Assembly: GCA_016987375.1 (NCBI GenBank)
Contig: PJRA01000412.1
Location: forward strand, 2,051,450 to 2,115,449
Source of the DNA: Brachionus koreanus
Taxonomy: Eukaryota > Rotifera > Eurotatoria > Ploima > Brachionidae
Direction of reading: 5' to 3'
DNA: 64,000 nucleotides
A model generated the notes under the pieces. That model was not told the origin of the DNA and did not search any database. It was given only the letters and a program-made list of their open reading frames with translations. Of this stretch, positions 13,001 to 23,176 are shown in pieces. The number at the start of each line of letters is the position of its first letter. The first letter of the stretch is position 1. The translations under genes were made by a program, and so were the position numbers.

Positions 13001-13386
13001 TTTGACTATTTGAAGGCTTTAGACAATCTAATCTAATTAAGAAACATTCAAATTCAATTATTGATTTTTATTGTTTATTTTTGTTTGAAAAAAGATATTA
13101 TTTTTGAAGAATTAATGAATATATACTTATAAATTATAATATTAGAAAAAATGCTAAAAATATTAGATCATATGATTTTGAAAGATTTTAAATGCAAATG
13201 AAAAGAAAATTTCGTTTTATTTTATTTTTTAAATTCTTATATCACACAAATGAGCAAAATTTATTAATTATTCTCTCCTCTTTGAATTCATATTAAAATA
13301 TCTTGACTTTTTTATCTCTAAACATTTTTCACAAGACTAAATTCATTTTTTTAAAAGAATTTATATCTAGATGATAGTTTAGCATT
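10033..13386. other. 3.35-kb gene-poor intergenic region
   Basis: Between the phosphatase and DNAJC13 there is no intact gene. The only coding-like material is the broken minus-strand remnant at about 10980-11400, listed separately. The remainder is A/T low-complexity sequence with many poly-A/T runs. Promoter elements for DNAJC13 presumably lie at its right end but are not identifiable. Confidence 0.6.
10980..11400 (-). pseudogene. broken Cys/basic-rich coding remnant (possible transposon protein)
   Basis: A minus-strand ORF at 11185-11400 starts MFESGQNDDNGCEKKSKRQT and contains KFYKCSACSKKIFSVKLRKS followed by RGRKRQSQ: a CxxC pair and a basic stretch, reminiscent of FLYWCH/BED-like DNA-binding parts of transposon proteins, though not diagnostic. 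After stops, coding-like sequence resumes further down the same strand (NQDQDVFVFILRIIQDVSQN, then ILMVKTIIKLKNVNAIDQKI) until about 10980. At least two in-frame stops separate the parts. It may be a decayed gene; function unknown. Confidence 0.3.
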
Positions 13387-16300
13387 ATGAACGACAACAA
13401 AAATCTGTGCTGCTATTTTGTAACCAAACATTCCTGGAAAGGAAAGTAATAAAACCATACCAAATTAGTTTTTTTTATTTATTTTCAAAAAGATACAAGC
13501 GTATATTTTCTGTTGGCACCCATGGAATCACAACATTTAACCCAACTAATTTGGAAAACACTAACCAAGTAATAAACATCTCTTTAACATTTCTTTTTAA
13601 TCAAATCAATCTTGTACACATCTTGAAATTTTCCTAAATTTCAAATTTATTGTATTTGTTTGCATTTATTTTATATTTCTAGTGGACTTATAATGAATTG
13701 GCTGGGATAGTGCCAAATGTTAAAGCCCAAGCCAATAATGAATTTTTGATTAACATAAAAAAAGGAAAAAAAATAGACAACATGAAATTTTCGAGTGACC
13801 ACAGAGCAGACATTCTAACAGAGAGTCTTCGTTTTTCAAATCTATTCTGTGAAAAATTTATTACAAACAAAGTAAAACAAAATTTATATATTAATAAATT
13901 TATTTTTTTTTATCAATCTAAATTAAAGGTATTCAATGCCTTCAAACAACATTGGTCCGAAACAAAAAAACAAATAATTTTAGAAGTAAGCGCTTCGTGT
14001 ATTTATCAACGAGAACCATCAAATAAACAGATATTGACCAATTATGACTTCAAAGATATTGATTTTATAGCTCATGTATCAGACGTTCCAAATGGTTTTG
14101 TCATTTCAAATAATGGCTTCAACAGATTACATCTTTTTCAATGTGAAGAGCGCGAAAGCCTAATTAGAGCCATTATTGACAATTCCGGTAATTACGTAGG
14201 CATTCCAATTCGATTTCGCAAGGATACTTTGACAATAGACCAATTTTGGAATGAAAAATTTGGAAAATTTAGCGCAGACGAATTTGTAACATCTTTAGCC
14301 GAGTTTACAGTTTACAAAATAAGTAATCGGCACCAAGAGCCTGTGCGCCGTCTATTGTGTCTTAGTGAAGCGTGTTTGATTGAAAGAGATCCGGCAACTT
14401 ATTCAATATGCACCCTTAAACCTTTATCGGACATTTTCGCCATTATTCGCAGCGAGGAAGACCCACAACAATTTTCCATAGAGTATATGCGAGGACCTGT
14501 TCGAACTTATACATCATCCGACAGAGATTCTTTATTAGCGTCTCTTTTGGACGGAGTTAGAGCCTCGGGGAACAGAGATGTTTGCATTAAAATGAAGCCG
14601 ACAAAACGCGGCTTTCGATTGGGACCTTTTAACGCAACCATCGATGAAGAGGTCGAGAGTATTCACATGAAATTTTTGTTCGAAATTCCCAATGGCTATA
14701 CCTTAGACGAAATATTGGTCCGTTTCAATGTAAATGTGCCATATAGTGGATTAATAAATGCAGTTACGCAAGATGGCCTTTTTGCCGAAAATAAAGAAAA
14801 ACTTATAAACAATTGTCTAAATTCACTCAAAGATTTTGATCCGGTACAAAATTATACGGCCGAAATATTAGAACAAGAGCTACATGTTCTTAGACGTCTT
14901 GTAGCATCCAAATCGGGCTACAAAGCTTTTACTCATTTGCCTAAATTTCGTGAATCAATAGGCCGCAAAATAGTGCGGGCACTTAAACGAGAAGAATTGG
15001 CTGTAGTCTACGCAACTATTGAATTTTTAAATGCTTTAATGCAACCAATGCACAGTGATTATGACCTAAAACAGGAGCAGCTGAACAAAACCTCTTTGCT
15101 ATCTTCGCGCAAGTTTTTGGAGGGAATAATGGAAATTTTGCTAAGTCATATTAAAAAAGGCACCGGTGCCCTTGTAATTGCTGCGTTGTTGGATTTTTTG
15201 ACCTATGCAATTTGTCCACCATTTTCGGAGACCACAGAAGGTGACTTGTTCGACACATTGCTTGAAATTGTGGCCGACAATGGCCGAGTATTTTACAAGT
15301 TATTTCAACATCCGTCTATGGCTATAGTCAAAGGCGCTGGTATGATAATGAAAGCCTTGATAGAAGAGGGAAAGTCTGAATTGGCAGTGCGAATGCAGGA
15401 GCTATCTTTGTCTGAGGGAGCCATGCCAAGACATTTGCATACAGCAATGTTCTCGCAAAGTCTTGATGCTCGTGTTCTAACTATGAGACAACTCAGTCGA
15501 AGTTTGGTAGCTTTATGGTGCAGCTCAAATCCAACAGCTATGTCCTTACTTTCGCGCATCTTACCACCAGGTCTTTTACAGAGTCTTTACTCTAGTGAAA
15601 AAGCACCCAAGGACAAAGACCTATTGAACAATAGAGATAATTTATCTATGGCTATTGAGCACACAAATGATGTTAGCTCTAGTGCCAAAAATCAAATAAT
15701 AAACAAAAGCAGGCGGCTTCAGCGCCAAATTCGAAATGCTGAGAGTGTCAAAGTTATTGAAAAACAGCTTAGCAATGTAATGTCTCATTGGAAACAACGA
15801 ATGAGTGGCATTAGCATTGACAAAAAGGCTGATGAAAAAGTAGTTGTTCTTAGAAGACGTAGACAACAAGTTAAAAGTAGTGAAAATTGGGATTTGTTTT
15901 ATTACAAGTTTAATCAGGATCATGCATTGCCAAATTTGATTTGGAACTTTAAGTGCCGCGAAGAGCTGCGTGAGGCTATTGAGAACGAAATTAGGGCGTT
16001 TAATGTGGATAAAGATCTTGGTCAAGGCTATGTAATCGCATGGAATCATATTGAATTCGAAGTAGCTTACAATTGTTTAAATGATGAGATTAAAATAGGC
16101 GAATACTATCTCAGGCTTTTACTAGAATCGGGAAATAATATTTTGGAAAATATAACAAAAAGTTTGAGCAAGAGCTCGGGGGTAAATGATGAAGAAAAAA
16201 ATGAAGAAACGCAGCCATCACAGGAAGAAGAAAAGTCCGAATTTGAAATAAAAAATGCGATTAGTTTTTTCAACGATTTGTATCACCGGTTTCTATTGAT

Positions 16301-19300
16301 ATCCAGCATGAAATCAATGTGTTTGCAAGCAATGACAATTGTTTATACCAAGTGTCATGAAGAAATAGGACCATTTCACGATACCAAATACATAATGACC
16401 ATGCTCGATCGAACCACAGACAGGCTCGAACGAGATCGTCTTTTGATGTTCATTGATTCTTTAATTTTGAATAAAGCAAACGTTAAGGAAATAATCGATT
16501 GCAATGGAATAAGAAATTTGGTTGATTTGGTTGTCTTGGCTCATTTGCACACTAGTCGAGCTTATGTTCCTACTCAAACAAACGTGATCGAAGCATCGGC
16601 TGATATGGATCGTGATAGTGAAAAAGAATGGTACTATGGCAACAAAATAGGACCGTATAGCTTTAGTGAAATGAAAGAATTACACTCAAATGGCACAATT
16701 GATGCAAAGACTAAATGCTGGGCTCAAGGCATGGAAGGATGGAAGACATTGGACAAAATACCTCAACTAAAATGGGGCCTGTTAGCATCTGGTCAAGCTT
16801 TTATGAACGAGACATCAATGACTATTCTAGTTTTAAATATGCTTATTAAAATGTGTAGTTTTTATCCTAGCAGAGATTCGGAAGGTGCAATAATTAGACC
16901 ACTGCCCAAAATAAAACGAATACTGTCTGAATCAATTTGTCTGCCTCATATTGTTCAATTATTGCTTACATTCGATCCGATAATAGTGGAAAAAGTAGCC
17001 AGTCTTCTCTATTTGGTTGTGCAAGATAATCCCATACTGTCCAGACTGTATTTAACAGGAATATTCTTCTTTATATCTATGTACACTGGATCAAACATTT
17101 TGCCAATAGCTAGATTTTTGGAATACACGCACATGAAACAAGCGTTCAGATCGGATGATTCTAATGAAAAAAAATACATGTCCGATATAGCTCAGCGGTC
17201 TATTTTGGGCCACATCTATCCGGAAGCAATGATTTGCTATTTGGAAAATCATGGCTATGAAAAGTTTGCTCAAACCTATTTGGGCGAATTTGATACACCT
17301 GAGGCGATTTGGAATAGCGAAATGAGACGTCACATGATCGAAAAAATAGCCGGTCATTTGGCCGAATTTTCGCCAAGACTTAAATCAAACACGCGTGCTC
17401 TTTATCAGTATTGTCCTATACCTATAATTGTGTATCCTCAATTAGAAAAAGAACTATTCTGCAATATTTACTATCTAAGACATTTGTGTGACGAGAGACG
17501 CTTTGGCAATTGGGAGATAAAGGATCCAGTTCAACTTCTCAAAGATTGCTTGATGAGTTGGCAAATTGAAGTTGATAAAAAACCTCCGACTATGTCACGT
17601 GATGAAGCATATGACATTTTAGAAATAAAGACAGAGGGTGTTGTGCCCGATGAGAGTAAAATACGCAAAGCCTATTTTAAATTGGCACAAAAATACCATC
17701 CGGACAAAAATCCGGACGGTAGAGAAATATTCGAAAAAGTAAATAAGGCCTATGAATTTTTGTGCAGTGCTGCTAAAATAAAAGACGGTCCTGATCCACA
17801 AAATATTTCACTAATATTAAAAACTCAATGCATTCTATTCAAGCGATATTCAGAAGTTTTGATGCCATTCAAATATGCCGGCTATGGCATGCTAATTAAA
17901 ACAATTCAAATGGAGACAAGTGATGAATTGTTATTTTCGAAAAAAGATCAACTATTGACCAATTCATGCGAATTGGCCTATCAGACCATTCGTTGTTCGG
18001 CATTGAATGCCGAAGAGTTGCGCAGAGAAAACGGCTTCGAATTGCTAAACGAAGCGTTTACTCGTTGTGTCAATATGCTAAGCCAGTATAGCAAAGATGA
18101 CGAAAGCGATATGAGTGTTCAAGTGTGCATATTTATAGCGAAATGTTTTGCTGCCGCAGCACAATTCGAACAGTGCAGAGAGAGAATATTCAGTCTCGGC
18201 TCGTTGATCAAAGACCTTTGTCGATGCATGTTCTTCAGCAATTTACCCAAGTTGTGCTTGAGCTGTGCCGAAACAATTAGTGCATTCGCGCCGGATACTT
18301 CTTTGCAAAATTCACTTCACGAATCAGGCGCACTTGTTCATTTGCTTTACTACATGTTTAACTATGACTTTACTTTGGAAGAAGGCGGTGTGGAGCGCTC
18401 TGATGAATCAAATAATCAAGAGATAGCGAACAATCTAGCTCGAGTGTGTGTGCATGCTTGTGCCAGACTAGCCGGTCACCATGATGGCTTTGGCAAAGAG
18501 GAAAAAAAAAGCTCAAAAAGTCCAGACACTAATCGTGTAATGCAATCACTAATAGCTTTATTGACACCTTATTTGGCCAAAAATATAAACAGTGAGCCAT
18601 CTGAAATACTCAAAACAATGAATTCTAATTCTAGAAATCCCTATTTGCTGTGGGACAATGCCACTCGAGCTGAACTCAGACACTATTTGGATCAAGAAAG
18701 AGAAGAGTTTTACAAAAGAGGCGAGAGCTCTGATCCACACCTAGGCGCCTTGTTCAAATACAGCATACTAGAAAAAGAACTCACTATTGGTGATATTTAC
18801 ATCAAAGTCTACAATGAAATGCCAGCATATGCTTTGGAAGAGCCGAAAAAATTTTGCATTGATTTACTAGATTATTTAGGCTCACATGCTCAGTATTTAT
18901 ATTCAATATTAATGAACCCGTCTACTCAATCAAGCATGGAGTCAAAGCTTAAAAATATAGAATTGGCCTTGGAAGCTTTGAGAAATGTTATTAGACACAA
19001 CGATGGTGTTGAAATAAATTGTGTTGGACAATTTAAATTAATTTTTATGCTTTTGAGACTATCATCGTCTCTAATTCAAAAATTAACATTAGAAATTCTA
19101 ATAAGTGTAACTTCAAATGCAAATTGTGTAAATGATATAGCTAATTCAGATGTTTTGACTAGTCTTTTGTTGGTTTTGCATTCATATTCAGCTGGACAAC
19201 CTCTAGCTCTTGAATGTCTATATGCTCTTTGCTCTAATGGTAAAATAGTCAAAGACATGATTCTAACAGGTGGTCTTTTATATGTGTTAAATACGTTTGC

Positions 19301-21931
19301 AAATAGTAATTCCCAGGCTACTAGGCAAAAATGTGCTGAATTGTTTGCCAAATTATTGAGTGATAAATTGACCGGACCAAAAATTCGACTCATTTTGCAA
19401 AGATTTTTACCACCTTTGTTCATGGATGCTATGAAAGATAATGCCGAAGCGGCTGTCATTACTTTTGAAGGAACTTATGAAAACCCTGAGCTAATATGGA
19501 ACGACGATTCAAGGAAGCGAGTTTGTGATGCTCTTAAACAAATGTCGAATAAATTGTATTCGAAGCAGTCGGAGCCGAACGGCATCGAATTCAAATGGTC
19601 TATTTTGGATGATTTGACTGATGCCGGTGTTCAAAATGTCAAAGAAGCAACATCTACTTTGTATTCAAGCTTCGGCTCTGATGGCGAAATTGTTATTTCA
19701 GGAGTTTATATAAGACTTTTTATTTCCAATCCTGGATGGGTATTGAGACGACCTAAAGAGTTTTTGACTGATTTATTCGAGGCATGGTCGACTATGTGTA
19801 ATAGAAAGGAAAAAGATGGCGAGCCACTTGAACAAATGACTCAAGCGTTAGTTCAATTGTTTTACGTTCAACCATTGATGTTGGACAATTTGCCAACAAT
19901 GGGAGTTTTGCCACAAGTGGTTCAAGCTTTGGTCTCAAAAAAAGATTCAATTGTTGGCTCCGCTTTGCACGTAGTAAATCAAATAGTAAACAATGAACAT
20001 TGTCTAAAAAGTCTAAGCACTAGTGAGTTTATGAACCCAATGAAGCAAGCAATGCAGCGTAGAGCTGATTTGGTAGCCGTAGCGGCCGAAGCTATGAACA
20101 GAATATTTTCAAATCAGAGTGTAGTCGACGAATTTGCCGGACAGGTAATTAAAATTTAAGGAATAGAACAAATTTTTTTTTTATTTATTTGAATTTAGGC
20201 GCTAAGATGCCAGATGATTGAGTACTTACTTAAATTGTTAGAGTCAAGCATGTCTGGCATTGATAAGCCCAATTCTGTTAAAGCTCAGATTGTCAAAGCT
20301 ATAAAATCAATGTTGAATTCAATCCAGTATTTAACACAAGTAAGTAGTAATAATAGTAGTAATAGTAACTGCCGTATAAGATCAAAATTGCGCTTAGTTA
20401 CTAAATATTAACACTCAAAGGACCAGTGCCTTTTTTTATGGCTTTTATCTTTAGGGCCATTCATTAGATTTCCAAAAATGTAGTTTTATTTTTAAACATT
20501 TATTCTAATAAGTAGATTTAAAAAGCTTTAGGTGGATACGATTTATTCTTTATAAGATAAATGAGAATAAAGTTAAGTGTTAAAAAAAAACTCTTTTTAA
20601 TATTTGTATACTTTTAATTTTTGAGCTTTGTCTCCCTGCTATAGCTGGTTGATTTCCATTCTGGCTGGGGTATATTCTTAATGTATCTGGGTCTTCCCAT
20701 CGTTGTACTGGTGTAAATTCGCATACACACTCGATTTGTGAATAATAGATTGTATATCCCTCGAACTGAAAATTAATTTGTAATGACAATCAGTATTAGA
20801 AAATCATCAAGTTTACAATCTTCTGTGACAGGCCTTGATGATTTTAATATGGCCCACAAGACTTCTTCTAGAAATCAATGGCGTTGTGAATTTTGAAACA
20901 AAAAACAAAAACAAAAATTTAAAATTAGAATAACTTTTTTTCTAAGAGCCTAAAAATCGTTCTGCAAAATGTATCAGCTGATACAATGCATGTATCATTC
21001 AAATTTAGTCCGTNNNNNNNNNNNNNNNNNNNNNNNNNNNNNNNNNNNNNNNNNNNNNNNNNNNNATTAAAATTAAATTGCACAGTTTTTGCACAGAGTA
21101 AATTTGAGTGATACATGCCTTGTATCAGCTGATACATTTTTACGAGAACGATTTTTAGACCCTTAGAAAAAAAGTTATTCTAATTTTAAATTTTTGTTTT
21201 TGTTTTTTGTTTCAAAATTGACGACGCCAAATCAGTCAAGTTAAAATATAGGGATTTATTCCATTCCAGACTTTGTTCTATGATGTTTCAAATTGGTTTA
21301 TGTATCTTCTTCCTCGTCTAAATCCTGCTTGTTCTTCTCTAATCATTACATCCAAAGGATTCTTGATTTTTTCATAATCATGCTATTGGTAGCAGTCTTA
21401 TTGCTCGCCAACATTTCTACCGTGACTCCATCATTGCTTTATCCTGGTTTCTTTTTCTTTTTGACAAAGCACCTCAGTATCATTAGGTCAGTGTTAGTTG
21501 GTTCTGGTTTATTTAGAACTTCTCTAAAATGTTCAGCCTATCTTTGTCCTTGCTCTCCTTAGTATTCTTAACAGTAACACTATTAAGATCAACCATTCTT
21601 AATAGTGTTACTGTTTCTTGATGCTTGACTAGAAATTGTGTGATAAGGCAAAGCTCATGTTTATCAGACATTTAACTCTAAAGAAATTAAAATTTAATCA
21701 TTCTTAAAAAAATTTTTAAATAACCTAATTTTTTAGGTTGAATCAATTCTAAATTCGTCGAAAATTTGGAGAGACTACAAAGATCAATCAGATGATTTAT
21801 TTATTACAAACACAACATCAATTGGCTATTTAACAAACAGTGTTCCTTCAGTTGCTGGTTATTTAACTGCAGGAAGTCCTTTGTCTATCAACGAAAAACA
21901 ACCACCACCGCCAGATCACGATTTAGAATAG
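13387..21931 (+). CDS. DNAJC13: DnaJ homologue subfamily C member 13 (RME-8), endosomal J-domain protein
   Basis: Six exons: 13387-13445, 13493-13568, 13683-13871, 13929-20144, 20199-20339, 21737-21931 (2291 aa; human 2243). The N-terminus ([20 protein letters not shown]) follows human RME-8. A GYF-type domain (EWYYGNKIGPYSFSEMKEL) sits at about 1008-1055. The J domain with its HPD motif (AYFKLAQKYHPDKNPDG) is at about 1330-1388. Armadillo-like helical repeats fill the rest. The C-terminus (VAGYLTAG, then a Pro run) also matches. RME-8 binds endosomal membranes and, with Hsc70, controls sorting nexin/retromer recycling and clathrin dynamics. Intron 3 (13872-13928) is 57 bp with no in-frame stop; removing it restores exact alignment length, so I treat it as an intron. 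Intron 5 is 1.4 kb and full of repeats. Confidence 0.97.
20880..21228. mobile_element. palindromic (foldback/MITE-like) element interrupted by an assembly gap
   Basis: The left arm (20880-21013) and right arm (21066-21228) are near-perfect reverse complements over more than 100 bp: starting at ggcgttgtgaattttgaaac on the left and its counterpart reading out of 21228 on the right, then a shared A/C-rich tract, then the 16-bp palindrome tgtatcagctgataca, present once in each arm. The hexamer aaatca occurs just outside both ends (20872-20877, 21229-21234), a possible target duplication. No coding capacity. The 52 Ns (21014-21065) lie in the centre, where hairpins defeat sequencing. Confidence 0.75.
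21014..21065. other. assembly gap (52 N)
   Basis: A run of 52 undetermined bases at the centre of the palindromic element. Its true length cannot be known from the sequence; the arms differ in length by about 29 nt, so real loop or arm sequence may be missing. Confidence 0.99.
21240..21570 (-). pseudogene. non-LTR retrotransposon RT scrap in DNAJC13 intron 5
   Basis: Reading the minus strand from about 21565: AEHFREVLNKPEPTNTDLMI, then DGVTVEMLASNKTATNSMIM, then REEQAGFRRGRRYINQ and, after a frame change, NIIEQSLEWNKSLYFN. These are the successive RT finger/palm blocks of a common animal LINE group (EHF.EVLN.PEP; D.VT.EML.A...T; REEQAGFR.GR...DQI; RNIIEQSLEWN..LY). The copy ends abruptly next to the palindromic element, just before the expected catalytic blocks. 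Frame changes and stops show it is dead. Confidence 0.8.
21570..21615. repeat. perfect 19-bp stem hairpin with 8-nt loop
   Basis: aacagtaacactattaaga (21570-21588) is the exact reverse complement of 21597-21615, separated by tcaaccat. It lies directly at the 5' edge of the LINE scrap inside intron 5 of DNAJC13. It may be a remnant of a small inverted-repeat element; no function is evident. Confidence 0.8.
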
Positions 21932-23176
21932 ACAATCGCTACAATTTCGAAAAAAAATATTTTTTTTATTGGTTTTGTTTAATATATTTTTTTTTAGAGA
22001 AGCTTATTTTTATATTTTTTACTTTAATCTATTGAATTTTTAATAAATTTTCAAAAATATAGAAAAAAATAATAAAAAAATTTAAAAAATCCTAGTTTTC
22101 TGATTAAATTCAACACGAACAAAAAATGTAATCAAAATATTCTTAATTTATAAAAAAAAAAGAAAACCGGATTAATTACTCAAAATTTAGAAAAAAATTG
22201 TGCCTGATTTGCAACATGTCAATTGCTAAAGGAATGTGTTTTTGGGCACTTTTTCAATAATAGTTGACAAAAAAATTGATAACAAGCTCGACTAGAGTCA
22301 ACAGTGGGAAAGAATCATCAAAAATAAAACTTTGCTTCAAAACTGAAATTCTAATGACTATTTTCAAAAGTCTATATATTAGTCACCTTTATTGAGGCAG
22401 CCCCTTTTTGAAAGAAATTAGTTTGACAAACAAGAACTCTAAGATAATATTAATATAGGAATAAAAGCACCGAAAAACAAAACAAAATGGCCAATTTTCA
22501 AAAAAAAAAATATTCGAGGCAATAAAATAGGAATAAAAACATACATGAGGAGATGTAAAAAAAAACACTCAATACCATCAAAATAGAATCGACTTAGAAA
22601 CATTTTTTTTCTTCTTATTCATTTAATTATTTAATTTAATTTAATTTTAAAAAATATATATACATAAAGTAATTCACAGGGATAGTAGTAAATAATGGTG
22701 TGTGTCATCTAGTGAGTCATTTATATTTATTAATAGACTAAACTAAACTAAACTTATTTACTTCACTTAAAATTAAAAAATAATAAGTTTAAATTAACTT
22801 TTGTTAAGACACTTTAGACAATATTTAGAAAATCAATTATTTACAATTGCACTGCATTCTTAAATTTAGTAAAAATTATTGCAAAATTAATATCACTATC
22901 AAAATTTTTTTCAATACATTCATCTAATTTAAAATTAAAAATAAAATTTCAATACAATGTGTCGGAGAGCCTTTTTAAGAAACCCAATTATATACTCTCA
23001 TAAAACTAGCTTTTACCAACTTACAATCTGCCTTAAAAATTTTCAATTAGTTTTATAAACTATTTGTTTGATTATAATTATTTTATAAAAAATTTTTATA
23101 AATTTAATCGAATTCTTGCTAGAAAAAATTATCAATTTTTATTACCATGAGGTTTTCTTTTTAGAAATAAATTAAA
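21932..23176. other. intergenic region DNAJC13 - eIF3c
   Basis: About 1.2 kb of A/T-rich sequence with AATAAA-like signals shortly after the DNAJC13 stop. No ORF, RNA gene or repeat family could be recognised. The right end should include the eIF3c promoter and 5' UTR. Confidence 0.6.

Larger units (their letters stand above)
20340..21736. other. large repeat-filled intron 5 of DNAJC13
   Basis: Borders are gtaagt at 20340 and ttttag at 21736. Among introns of about 50 bp this one is 1.4 kb. From left to right it holds an unrecognised GC-richer stretch (about 20590-20790), a 12-bp inverted repeat (20800-20811 with 20834-20845), a palindromic element with an N gap (20880-21228), a minus-strand LINE scrap (about 21240-21570) and a 19-bp perfect hairpin (21570-21615). 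The expansion is thus explained by transposon insertion. Confidence 0.8.

Noticed and set aside
15642..16049. 135-codon minus-strand ORF within DNAJC13
   Set aside because: Overlaps a continuous exon that matches RME-8 along its whole length; no independent signal.
20590..20790. GC-richer minus-strand ORF in DNAJC13 intron 5 (EFTPVQRWEDPDTLRI)
   Set aside because: Composition suggests inserted foreign DNA, but no protein family or terminal repeats could be recognised.
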